Shown here piece by piece: positions 13,391 through 24,277 of a DNA stretch of 64,000 bases (the stretch's first letter is position 1; every line of letters begins with the position of its first letter). The notes under the pieces are model-generated. The model saw only the letters and a program-made list of their open reading frames with translations, did not search any database and had not been told where the DNA came from. Origin of the DNA: Tupaia tana (lineage: Eukaryota; Chordata; Mammalia; Scandentia; Tupaiidae); NCBI GenBank assembly GCA_026018925.1, contig JAKSZU010000277.1, positions 62,001 to 126,000 on the forward strand. Reading direction: 5' to 3'. Made by a program: the position numbers and the translations under genes.

Positions 13391-16215
13391 CTGCTCCTTT
13401 CTCCCAGGCAGGAGAGTTGAGCCATTCTCTGAGAAGATCCAACATGGATACTGGGAACTAGATATTTAGGGGACAGGCGAAATGAAGATTTTCTACTCAT
13501 AATTCAGCCTCCAGCAACCAAAGCTATTGTGGTAGGGAGCCCCTCTGGCCTTCTATCCCTGTCTCTGTGTCTCTGAGGTCTCTGTCTCACTCTGCACCTG
13601 TCTCCTCATATTTTTTTGGTAATTTTTCCTTTTTACGATTTTTTTAATGGTAGAATTTCTCTCTGGCTCTCAGCTCCATCTTTTGTTTTGTTAATAAGCC
13701 CTTCTGCTCCTTTCTCCCAGGCAGGAGTGTTGAGCCATTCTCTGAGAAGATTCTACATGGATACTGCGAAATACATATTTCAGGGCACAGGCGAAATGAA
13801 GATTTTCTACTAATAATACAGCCTCCAGCAAGCAAAGCTAGTGTGGTAGGGAGCCCCTCTGGCCTTCTATCCCTGTCTCTGTGTCTCTGAGGTCTCTTTC
13901 TCTCTCTGCTCCTGTCTCCTCATATTTTTTTGGTAATTTTTCCATTTTACGATTTTTTTAAAGGTAGAATTTCTCTCTGGCTCTCAGCTCCATCTTTTGT
14001 TTTGTTAATAAGCCCTTCTGCTCCTTTCTCCCAGGCAGGAGAGTTGAGCCATTCTCTGAGAAGATTCCACATGGATACTGGGAACTAGATATTTCAGGGC
14101 ACAGGCGAAATGAAGATTTTCTACTCATAATTCAGCCTCCAGCAAGCAAAGCTATTGTGGTAGGGAGCCCCTCTGGCCTTCTATCCCTGTCTCTGTGTCT
14201 CTGAGGTCCCTGTCTCTCTCTGCTCTTGTCTCATCATTTTTTTTGGTAATTTTTCCTTTTACGATTTTTTTAAAGGTAGAATTTCTCTCTGGCTCTCAGC
14301 TCCATCTTTTGTTTTGTTAATAAGCCCTTCTGCTCCTTTCTCCCAGGCAGGAGAGTTGAGCCATTCTCTGAGAAGATTCCACATGGATACTGGGAACTAG
14401 ATATTTCAGGGCACAGGCGAAATGAAGATTTTCTACTCATAATTCAGCCTCCAGCAAGCAAAGCAAGTGTGGTAGGGAGCCCCTCTGGCCTTCTATAACT
14501 GTCTCTGTGTCTCTGAGGTCTCTGTCTCTCTCTGCTCCTGTCTCCTCATTTTTTTTGGTAATTTTTCTTTTTTACGATTTTTTTAAAGGTAGAATTTCTC
14601 TCTTGCTCTCAGCTCCATCTTTTGTTTTGTTAATAAGCCCTTCTGCTCCATTCTCCCAGGTAGGAGAGTTGAGCCATTCTCTAAGAAGATACCACATGGA
14701 GACTGGGAACTAGATATTTCAGGGCACAGGCGAAATGAAGATTTTCTACTCATAATTCAGCCTCCAGCAAGCAAAGCTTTTGTGGTAGGGAGCCCCTCTG
14801 GCCTTCTATCCCTGTCTCTGTGTCTCTGAGGTCTCTGTCTCTCTCTACTACTGTCTCCTCATTTTTTGGTAATTTTTCTTTTTACGATTTTTTTAAAGGT
14901 AGAATTTCTCTCTGGCTCTCAGCTCCATCTTTTGTTTTGTTAATAAGCCCTTCTGATCCTTTCTCCCAGGCAGGAGAGTTGAGCCATTCTCTGAGAATAT
15001 TCCACATGGATACTGGGAACTATATATTTCAGGGCACAGGCGAAATAAAGATTTTCTACTCATAATTCAGCCTCCAGCAAGCCAAGCTAGTGTGGTAGGG
15101 AGCCCCTCTGGCCTTCTATCCCTGTCTCTGTGTCTCTGAGCTCTCTGTCTCTCTCTCCTCCTCTCTCCTCATTTTTTTGCTAATTTTTCCTTTTTACGAT
15201 ACTTTGAAAGGTAGAATTTCTCTCTGGCTCTCAGCTCCATCTTTTGTTTTGTTAATAAGCCCTTCTGCTCCTTTCTCCCAGGCAGGAGAGTTGAGCCATT
15301 CTCTGAGAAGATTCCACATGGATACTGGGAACTAGATATTTCAGGGCACAGGCGAAATGAAGATTTTCTACTCATAATTCAGCCTCCAGCAAGAAAAGCT
15401 AGTGTGGTAGGGAGCCCCTCTGGCCTTCTATCCCTGTCTCTTTGTCTCTGAGGTCTCTGTCTCTCTCTGCTCCTGTCTCATCATTTTTTTTTGGTAATTT
15501 TTCCTTTTTACGATATTTTTAAAGGTAGAATTTCTCTCTGGCTCTCAGCTCCATCTTTTGTTTTGTTAATAAGCCCTTCTGCTCCTTTCTCCCAGGCAGG
15601 AGAGTTGAGCCATTCTCTGAGAAGTTTCCACATGGATACTGGGAACGAGATATTTCAGGGCACAGGTGAAAGGAAGATATTCTACTCATATTCAGCCTCC
15701 AGCAAGCAAAGCTCGTGTGGTAGGGAGCCCCTCTGTCCTTCTATCCCTGTCTCTGTGTCTCTGAGGTCTCTGTCTCTCTCTGCTCCTGTCTCATTTTTTT
15801 TTGGTAATTTTTCCTTTTTATGATTCTTTTAAAGGTAGAATTTCTCTCTGGCTCTCAGCTCCATCTTTTGTTTTGTTAATAAGCAATTCTGCTCCTTTCT
15901 CCCAGGCTGGAGAGTTGAGCCATTCTCTGAGAAGATACCACATGGAAACTGGGAACCAGATATTTCAGGGCACAGGGGAAATGAAGATTTTCTACTCATA
16001 ATTCAGCCTCCAGCAAGCAAAGCTAGTGTGGTAGGGAGCCCCTCTGGCCTTCTATACCTGTCTCTGTGTCTCTGAGGTCTCTGTCTCTCTCTACTTCTGT
16101 CTCCTCATTTTTTTGGTAATTTTTCATTTTTACGATTTTTCTAAAGGTAAAATTTCTCTCTGGCTCTCAGCTCCATCTTTTGTTTTGTTAATAAGCCCTT
16201 CTGCTCCTTTCTCCC
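13391..16215 (-). repeat. Nine-monomer near-identical block, copy 1 (offset 3123 bp)
   Basis: This block of about 2.8 kb is nearly identical to 16514-19340 at an offset of 3123 bp (ten monomers). Ordered markers are AGATCCAACATGG (about 13435), TATTTAGGGGACAGG (about 13465), CTGCGAAATACATATT (about 13763), TCTACTAATAATACAGCC (about 13806), TATAACTGTCTC (about 14494), GCTTTTGTGG (about 14776), TTTGAAAGG (about 15204) and GGAACGAGATATTTC (about 15643). Against copy 2 it lacks a CTC triplet near 15792 and differs by single bases near 14354 and 14604. Confidence 0.9.
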
Positions 16216-16513
16216 TGGCAGGAGAGTTGAGCCATTCTCTGAGAATTGTCCACATGGATACTGGGAACTAGATATTTCAGGGCACAGGCGAAATGAAGAT
16301 TTTCTACTCATAATTAAGCCTCCAGCAAGCAAAGCTCGTGTGGTAGGGAGCTCCTCTGGCCTTCTTTCCTTGTCTCTGTGTCTCTGAGGTCTCTGTCTCT
16401 CTCTGCTCTTGTCTCCTCATTTTTCTTGGTAATTTTTCCTTTTTACGATTCTTTTAAAGGTACAATTTCTCTCTGGCTCTCAGCTCCATCTTTTGTTTTG
16501 TTAATAAGCCATT
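16216..16513 (-). repeat. Unshared monomer between the two copies of the 3123-bp block
   Basis: About one monomer lies between the two nearly identical blocks. It carries GAGAATTGTCCACATGG (16246), GGAGCTCCTCTGG and TTTTTCTTGGTAATT. The same features recur at about 22495-22690, twenty monomers (about 6252 bp) away, which places this unit in a separate lineage of variants. Confidence 0.75.
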
Positions 16514-19340
16514 CTGCTCCTTTCTCCCAGGCAGGAGAGTTGAGCCATTCTCTGAGAAGATCCAACATGGATACTGGGAACTAGATATTTAGGGGACAGG
16601 CGAAATGAAGATTTTCTACTCATAATTCAGCCTCCAGCAACCAAAGCTATTGTGGTAGGGAGCCCCTCTGGCCTTCTATCCCTGTCTCTGTGTCTCTGAG
16701 GTCTCTGTCTCACTCTGCACCTGTCTCCTCATATTTTTTTGGTAATTTTTCCTTTTTACGATTTTTTTAATGGTAGAATTTCTCTCTGGCTCTCAGCTCC
16801 ATCTTTTGTTTTGTTAATAAGCCCTTCTGCTCCTTTCTCCCAGGCAGGAGTGTTGAGCCATTCTCTGAGAAGATTCTACATGGATACTGCGAAATACATA
16901 TTTCAGGGCACAGGCGAAATGAAGATTTTCTACTAATAATACAGCCTCCAGCAAGCAAAGCTAGTGTGGTAGGGAGCCCCTCTGGCCTTCTATCCCTGTC
17001 TCTGTGTCTCTGAGGTCTCTTTCTCTCTCTGCTCCTGTCTCCTCATATTTTTTTGGTAATTTTTCCATTTTACGATTTTTTTAAAGGTAGAATTTCTCTC
17101 TGGCTCTCAGCTCCATCTTTTGTTTTGTTAATAAGCCCTTCTGCTCCTTTCTCCCAGGCAGGAGAGTTGAGCCATTCTCTGAGAAGATTCCACATGGATA
17201 CTGGGAACTAGATATTTCAGGGCACAGGCGAAATGAAGATTTTCTACTCATAATTCAGCCTCCAGCAAGCAAAGCTATTGTGGTAGGGAGCCCCTCTGGC
17301 CTTCTATCCCTGTCTCTGTGTCTCTGAGGTCCCTGTCTCTCTCTGCTCTTGTCTCATCATTTTTTTTGGTAATTTTTCCTTTTACGATTTTTTTAAAGGT
17401 AGAATTTCTCTCTGGCTCTCAGCTCCATCTTTTGTTTTGTTAATAAGCCCTTCTGCTCCTTTCTCCCAGGCAGGAGAGTTCAGCCATTCTCTGAGAAGAT
17501 TCCACATGGATACTGGGAACTAGATATTTCAGGGCACAGGCGAAATGAAGATTTTCTACTCATAATTCAGCCTCCAGCAAGCAAAGCAAGTGTGGTAGGG
17601 AGCCCCTCTGGCCTTCTATAACTGTCTCTGTGTCTCTGAGGTCTCTGTCTCTCTCTGCTCCTGTCTCCTCATTTTTTTTGGTAATTTTTCTTTTTTACGA
17701 TTTTTTTAAAGGTAGAATTTCTCTCTTACTCTCAGCTCCATCTTTTGTTTTGTTAATAAGCCCTTCTGCTCCATTCTCCCAGGTAGGAGAGTTGAGCCAT
17801 TCTCTAAGAAGATACCACATGGAGACTGGGAACTAGATATTTCAGGGCACAGGCGAAATGAAGATTTTCTACTCATAATTCAGCCTCCAGCAAGCAAAGC
17901 TTTTGTGGTAGGGAGCCCCTCTGGCCTTCTATCCCTGTCTCTGTGTCTCTGAGGTCTCTGTCTCTCTCTACTACTGTCTCCTCATTTTTTGGTAATTTTT
18001 CTTTTTACGATTTTTTTAAAGGTAGAATTTCTCTCTGGCTCTCAGCTCCATCTTTTGTTTTGTTAATAAGCCCTTCTGATCCTTTCTCCCAGGCAGGAGA
18101 GTTGAGCCATTCTCTGAGAATATTCCACATGGATACTGGGAACTATATATTTCAGGGCACAGGCGAAATAAAGATTTTCTACTCATAATTCAGCCTCCAG
18201 CAAGCCAAGCTAGTGTGGTAGGGAGCCCCTCTGGCCTTCTATCCCTGTCTCTGTGTCTCTGAGCTCTCTGTCTCTCTCTCCTCCTCTCTCCTCATTTTTT
18301 TGCTAATTTTTCCTTTTTACGATACTTTGAAAGGTAGAATTTCTCTCTGGCTCTCAGCTCCATCTTTTGTTTTGTTAATAAGCCCTTCTGCTCCTTTCTC
18401 CCAGGCAGGAGAGTTGAGCCATTCTCTGAGAAGATTCCACATGGATACTGGGAACTAGATATTTCAGGGCACAGGCGAAATGAAGATTTTCTACTCATAA
18501 TTCAGCCTCCAGCAAGAAAAGCTAGTGTGGTAGGGAGCCCCTCTGGCCTTCTATCCCTGTCTCTTTGTCTCTGAGGTCTCTGTCTCTCTCTGCTCCTGTC
18601 TCATCATTTTTTTTTGGTAATTTTTCCTTTTTACGATATTTTTAAAGGTAGAATTTCTCTCTGGCTCTCAGCTCCATCTTTTGTTTTGTTAATAAGCCCT
18701 TCTGCTCCTTTCTCCCAGGCAGGAGAGTTGAGCCATTCTCTGAGAAGTTTCCACATGGATACTGGGAACGAGATATTTCAGGGCACAGGTGAAAGGAAGA
18801 TATTCTACTCATATTCAGCCTCCAGCAAGCAAAGCTCGTGTGGTAGGGAGCCCCTCTGTCCTTCTATCCCTGTCTCTGTGTCTCTGAGGTCTCTGTCTCT
18901 CTCTGCTCCTGTCTCCTCATTTTTTTTTGGTAATTTTTCCTTTTTATGATTCTTTTAAAGGTAGAATTTCTCTCTGGCTCTCAGCTCCATCTTTTGTTTT
19001 GTTAATAAGCAATTCTGCTCCTTTCTCCCAGGCTGGAGAGTTGAGCCATTCTCTGAGAAGATACCACATGGAAACTGGGAACCAGATATTTCAGGGCACA
19101 GGGGAAATGAAGATTTTCTACTCATAATTCAGCCTCCAGCAAGCAAAGCTAGTGTGGTAGGGAGCCCCTCTGGCCTTCTATACCTGTCTCTGTGTCTCTG
19201 AGGTCTCTGTCTCTCTCTACTTCTGTCTCCTCATTTTTTTGGTAATTTTTCATTTTTACGATTTTTCTAAAGGTAAAATTTCTCTCTGGCTCTCAGCTCC
19301 ATCTTTTGTTTTGTTAATAAGCCCTTCTGCTCCTTTCTCC
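16514..19340 (-). repeat. Nine-monomer near-identical block, copy 2 (offset 3123 bp)
   Basis: This copy of 13391-16215 has the same marker order. The observed differences are a G-to-C in GAGTTCAGCC near 17480, TCTTACTCTC for TCTTGCTCTC near 17726, and an added CTC near 18909 that shifts the offset from 3123 to 3126. So few differences over 2.8 kb suggest this is among the most recent amplifications in the left arm. The match ends near 19340, where CCCAGGCAGG replaces CCCTGGCAGG. Confidence 0.9.
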
Positions 19341-21678
19341 CAGGCAGGAGAGTTGAGCCATTCTCTGAGAAGTTTCCACATGGATACTGGGAACTAGATA
19401 TTTCAGGGCACAGGCGAAATGAAGATTTTCTACTCATAATTCAGCCTCCAGCAAGCAAAGCAAGTGTGGTAGGGAGCCCCTCTGGCCTTCTATAACTGTC
19501 TCTGTGTCTCTGAGGTCTCTGTCTATCTCTGCTCCTGCCTCCTCATTTTTTTTGGTAATTTTTCTTTTTTACGATTTTTTTAAAGGTAGAATTTCTCTCT
19601 TGCTCTCAGCTCCATCTTTTGTTTTGTTAATAAGCCCTTCTGCTCCTTTCTCCCAGGTAGGAGAGTTGAGCCATTCTCTAAGAAGATACCACATGGAAAC
19701 TGGGAACTAGATATTTCAGGGCACAGGGGAAATGAAGATTTTCTACTCATAATTCAGCCTCCAGCAAGCAAAGCTAGTGTGGTAGGGAGCCCCTCTGGCC
19801 TTCTATCCCTGTCTCTGTGTCTCTGAGGTCTCTGTCTCTCTCTACTACTGTCTCCTCATTTTTTGGTAATTTTTCTTTTTTACGATTTTTTTAAAGGTAG
19901 AATTTCTCTCTGGCTCTCAGCTCCATCTTTTGTTTTGTTAATAAGCCCTTCTGCTCCTTTCTCCCAGGCAGGAGAGTTGAGCCATTCTCTGAGAATATTC
20001 CACATGGATACTGGGAACTAGGTATTTCAGGGCACAGGCGAAATGAAGATTTTCTACTCATAATTCAGCCTCCAGCAAGACAAGCTAGTGTGGTAGGGAG
20101 TCCCTCTGGCCTTCTATCCCTGTATCTGTGTCTCTGAGGACTCTGTCTCTCTCTCTCCGCCTCTCTCCTCATTTTTTTTGCTAATTTTTCCTTTTTACGA
20201 TTCTTTGAAAGGTAGAATTTCTCTCTGGCTCTCAGCTCCATCTTTTGTTTTGTTAATAAGCCCTTCTGCTCCTTTCTCCCAGGCAGGAGAGTTGAGCCAT
20301 TCTCTGAGAAGATTCCACATGGATACTGGGAACTAGATATTTCAGGGCACAGGCGAAATGAAATTTTCTACTCATAATTCAGCCTCCAGCAAGCAAAGCT
20401 AGTGTGGTAGGGAGCCCCTCTGGCCTTCTATCCCTGTCTCTGTGTCTCTGAGGTCTCTGTCTCTCTCTGCTCCTGTCTCCTCATTTTTTTTGTTAATTTT
20501 TCCTTTTTACGATTTTTTTAAAGGTAGAATTTCTCTCTGGCTCTCAGCTCCATCTTTTGTTTTGTTAATAAGCCCTTCTGCTCTTTCTCCCAGGCAGGAG
20601 AGTTGAGCCATTCTCTGAGAAGATTCCACATGGATACTGGGAACTAGATATTTCAGGGCACAGGCGAAATGAAGATTTCCTACTCATAATTCAACCACCA
20701 GCAAGGAAAGCTCGTGTGGTAGGGATCCCCTCTGGCCTTCTATCCCGGTCTCTGTGTCTCTGAGTTCTCTGTATCTCTCTGCTCCTCTCTCCTCATATAT
20801 TTTTGGTTATTTTTCCATTTTACGATTCTTTTAAAGGTAGAATTTCTCTCTGGCTCTCAGTTCCATCTTTCGTTTTGTTAATAAGCCCTTCTGCTCCTTT
20901 CTCCCAGGCAGGAGAGTTGAGCCATTCTCTGAGAAGATTCCACATGGATACTGGGAACTAGATATTTCAGGGCACAGGCGAAATGAAGATTTTCTACTCA
21001 AAATTCAGCCTCCAGCAAGCAAAGCTAGTGTGGTAGGGAGCCCCTCTGGCCTTCTATCCCTGCCTCTGTGTCTCTGAGGTCTCTGTCTCTCTCTGCTCCT
21101 GTCTCCTCATGTTTTTTTGGTAATTTTTTCTCTTTACGATTTTTTTAAAGGTAGAATTTCTCTCTTGCTCTCAGCTCCATCTTTTGTTTTGTTAATAAGC
21201 CCTTCTGCTCCTTTCTCCCAGGTAGGAGAGTTGAGCCATTCTCTAAGAAGATACCACATGGAAACTGGGAACTAGATATTTCAGGGCACAGGGGAAATGA
21301 AGATTTTCTACTCATAATTCAGCCTCCAGCAAGCAAAGCTAGTGTGCTAGGGAGCCCCTCTGGCCTTCTATCCCTGTCTCTGTGTCTCTGAGATCTCTGT
21401 CTCTCTCTACTACTGTCTCCTCATTTTTTGGTAATTTTTCTTTTTTACGATTTTTTTAAAGGTAGAATTTCTCTCTGGCTCTCAGCTCCATCTTTTGTTT
21501 TGTTAATAAGCCCTTCTGCTCCTTTCTCCCAGGCAGGAGAGTTGAGCCATTCTCTGAGAATATTCCACATGGATACTGGGAACTAGATATTTCAGGGCAC
21601 AGGCGAAATGAAGATTTTCTACTCATAATTCAGCCTCCAGCAAGCCAAGCTAGTGTGGTAGGGAGCCCCTCTGGCCTT

Positions 21679-21939
21679 CTATCCCTGTCTCTGTGTCTCT
21701 GAGGTCTCTGTCTCTCTCTGCTCCTGTCTCCTCATTTTTTTTGGTAATTTTTCCTTTTTAAGATTTTTATAAATGTAGAATTGCTCTCTGGCTCTCAGCT
21801 CCATCTTTTGTTTTGTTAATAAGCCCTTCTGCACCTTTCTCCCAGGCAGGAGAGTTGAGCCATTCTCTGAGAAGTTTCCACATGGATACTGGGAACTAGA
21901 TATTTCAGGGCACAGGTGAAATGAAGATATTCTACTCAT
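21679..21939 (-). repeat. Variant monomer with ATAAATGTAGAATTGC, copy 1
   Basis: This unit carries a linked set of private differences: TTTAAGATTTTTATAAATG for the usual T-run, GAATTGCTCTC for GAATTTCTCTC, and TGCACCTTTC for TGCTCCTTTC. The same set occurs at 23555-23815 in this arm. A closely related inverted set occurs in the plus arm at about 25274-25345, so it is a useful tracer across the inversion. An 86-codon frame happens to be open here on the minus strand, but I do not treat it as a gene. Confidence 0.8.
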
Positions 21940-23554
21940 AATTCAGCCTCCAGCAAGCAAAGCTCGTGTGGTAGGGAGCCCCTCTGTCCTTCTATCCCTG
22001 TCTCTGTGTCTCTGAGGTCTCTGTCTCTCTCTGCTCCTGTCTCCTCATTTTTTTTTGGTAATTTTTCCTTTTTACGATTCTTTTAAAGGTAGAATTTCTC
22101 TCTGGCTCTCAGCTCCATCTTTTGTTTTGTTAATAAGCAATTCTGCTCCTTTCTCCCAGGCTGGAGAGTTGAGCCATTCTCTGAGAAGATACCACATGGA
22201 AACTGGGAACCAGATATTTCAGGGCACAGGGGAAATGAAGATTTTCTACTCATAATTCAGCCTCCAGCATGCAAAGCTAGTGTGGTAGGGAGCCCCTCTG
22301 GCCTTCTATACCTGTCTCTGTGTCTCTGAGGTCTCTGTCTCTCTCTACTCCTGTCTCCTCATTTTTTTGGTAATTTTTCATTTTTACGATTTTTCTAAAG
22401 GTAAAATTTCTCTCTGGCTCTCAGCTCCATCTTTTGTTTTGTTAATAAGCCCTTCTGCTCCTTTCTCCCAGGCAGGAGAGTTGAGCCATTCTCTGAGAAT
22501 TGTCCACATGGATACTGGGAACTAGATATTTCAGGGCACAGGCGAAATGAAGATTTTCTACTCATAATTCAGCCTCCAGCAAGCAAAGCTCGTGTGGTAG
22601 GGAGCTCCTCTGGCCTTCTATCCCTGTCTCTGTGTCTCTGAGATCTCTGTCTCTCTCTGCTCCTGTCTCCTCATTTTTCTTGGTAATTTTTCCTTTTTAC
22701 GATTCTTTTAAAGGTAGAATTTCTCTCTGGCTCTCAGCTCCATCTTTTGTTTTGTTAAAAAGCCCTTCTGCTCCGTTCTCCCAGGCAGGAGAGTTGAGCC
22801 ATTCTCTGAGAAGTTTCCACATGGATACTGGGAACTAGATATTTCAGGGCACAGGCGAAATGAAGATTTTCTACTCATAATTCAGCCTCCTGCAAGCAAA
22901 GCTAGTGTGGTAGGGAGCCCCTCTGGCCTTCTATCCCTGTCTCTGTGTCTCTGAGGTCTCTGTCTCTCTCTGCTCCTGTCTCCTCATTTTTTTAGGTAAT
23001 TTTTCCTTTTTACGATTTTTTAAAAGGTAGAATTTCTCTCTGGCTCTCAGCTCCATGTTTTGTTTTGTTAATAAGCCCTTCTGCTCCTTTCTCCCAGGCA
23101 GGAGTGTTGAGCCATTCTCTGAGAAGATTCCACATGGATACTGGGAACTAGATATTTCAGGGCACAGGCGAAATGCAGATTTTCTACTCATAATTCAGCG
23201 TCCAGCAAGCAAAGCTATTGTGGTAGGGAGCCCCTCTGGCCTTCTATCCCTGTCTCTGTGTCTCTGAGGTCTCTGTCTCTCTCTGCTCCTGTCTCCTCAA
23301 TTTTTGGTAATTTTTCCTTTTTACGATTCTTTTAAAGGTAGAATTTCTCTCTGGCTCTCAGCTCCATCTTTTGTTTTGTTAAAAAGCCCTTCTGCTCCTT
23401 TCTCCCAGGCAGGAGAGTTGAGCCATTCTCTGAGAAGTTTCCACATGGATACTGGGAACTAGATATTTCAGGGCACAGGCGAAATGAAGATTTTCTACTC
23501 ATAATTCAGCCTCCAGCAAGCCAAGCTAGTGTGGTAGGGAGCCCCTCTGGCCTT

Positions 23555-23815
23555 CTATCCCTGTCTCTGTGTCTCTGAGGTCTCTGTCTCTCTCTGCTCC
23601 TGTCTCCTCATTTTTTTTGGTAATTTTTCCTTTTTAAGATTTTTATAAATGTAGAATTGCTCTCTGGCTCTCAGCTCCATCTTTTGTTTTGTTAATAAGC
23701 CCTTCTGCACCTTTCTCCCAGGCAGGAGAGTTGAGCCATTCTCTGAGAAGATTCCACATGGATACTGGGAACTAGATATTTCAGGGCACAGGCGAAATGA
23801 AGATTTTCTACTCAT
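23555..23815 (-). repeat. Variant monomer with ATAAATGTAGAATTGC, copy 2
   Basis: This unit has the same linked variants as 21679-21939, 1876 bp (six monomers) away. It lies about 540 bp from the centre of the junction spacer on the left side. The related plus-arm unit lies about 1.15 kb from the centre on the right, so the two arms are out of register by two monomers. Confidence 0.8.
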
Positions 23816-24085
23816 AATTCAGCCTCCAGCAAGCAAAGCTAGTGTGGTAGGGAGCCCCTCTGTCCTTCTATCACTGTCTCTGTGTCTCTGAGGTCTCTGT
23901 CTCTCTCTGTTCCTGTCTCCTCATTTTTTTGGTAATTTTTCCTTTTTACGATTTTTTTAAAGGTAGAATTTCTCTCTGGCTCTCAGCTCCATCTTTTGTT
24001 TTGTTAATAAGCCCTTCTGCTCCTTTCTCCCAGGCAGCAGAGTTGAGCCATTTTCTGAGAAGTTTCCACATGGATACTGGGAACA

Positions 24086-24277
24086 AGATATTTCAGGGCA
24101 CAGGCGAAATGAAGATTTTCTACTCATAATTCAGCCTCCAGCAAGCAAAGCTAGTGTGGTAGGGAGCCCCTCTGGCCTTCTATCCCTGTCTCTGTGTCTC
24201 TGAGGTCTCTGTCTCTCTCTGCTGGAGGCTGAATTATGAGTAGAAAATCTTCATTTCGCCTGTGCCCTGAAATATCT
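24086..24277. repeat. Inverted repeat at the arm junction (57-bp perfect stems, 78-nt spacer)
   Basis: Positions 24086-24142 are the exact reverse complement of 24221-24277. Moving outward, the next differences are single bases (TCTTGTT against TCTAGTT, CAGAAAATGG against CAGAGAATGG, CTCTGCTGCC against CTCTCGTGCC), so an imperfect stem continues through whole monomers. The 78-nt spacer (24143-24220) is satellite sequence belonging to the last, incomplete minus-strand monomer. A structure like this could extrude as a cruciform or fold back when single-stranded. That last point is inference from the geometry. Confidence 0.93.
24217..24226. other. Inversion breakpoint with TGCT microhomology
   Basis: To the left the sequence follows the minus-arm consensus CTCTCTCTGCT, whose normal continuation is CCTGTCTCC. 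To the right it follows the plus-arm consensus TTGCTGGAGGCTG. The four bases TGCT at 24220-24223 fit both, so the exact breakpoint cannot be placed within them. No inserted bases, transposon end or telomere repeat are present. In monomer coordinates the minus unit breaks near position 233 and the plus unit starts at position 1, so the join is out of register. Short microhomology without insertion is typical of template switching or end joining; which one acted here is inference. Confidence 0.85.

Larger units (their letters stand above)
19341..24142 (-). repeat. Left-arm segment nearest the junction, mosaic of earlier blocks
   Basis: This stretch of about fifteen monomers is a patchwork. The part from about 19590 to 20090 resembles 21155-21650 (offset about 1564). 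The part from about 21950 to 22690 resembles 18825-19340 and 15700-16500. The distinctive unit at 21679-21939 (TTTTTAAGATTTTTATAAATG, GAATTGCTCTC and TGCACCTTTCTCC) recurs at 23555-23815, 1876 bp away. Single oddities include GAAATGAAATTTTC near 20357 and the TTAAAAAGCCC variant near 22755 and 23380. No gene is present. Confidence 0.8.
1..24220 (-). repeat. Left arm: about 313-bp satellite array, minus orientation
   Basis: This is a continuous tandem array of about 77.5 monomers. On the plus strand it reads as the pyrimidine-rich complement, and each unit ends in TAATTCAGCCTCCAGC (first at 49-64; first complete unit 65-377, 313 bp). Ten monomers span 3123 bp, giving a mean of about 312.3 bp. 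I see no interrupting sequence, no truncated unit and no gene anywhere in it. Compared with the right arm, many units carry GATTCTTTTAAAGG in place of a longer T-run, and some carry the private variants TATTTAGGGGACAGG (about 639, 2201, 3763, 13465, 16588) or GCTCGTGTGG. The satellite family is not one I can name. Confidence 0.97.

Noticed and set aside
24143-24220. Telomere fusion or transposon at the junction
   Set aside because: The spacer is ordinary satellite sequence. No TTAGGG-type repeats, terminal inverted repeats of an element or target-site duplications are visible.
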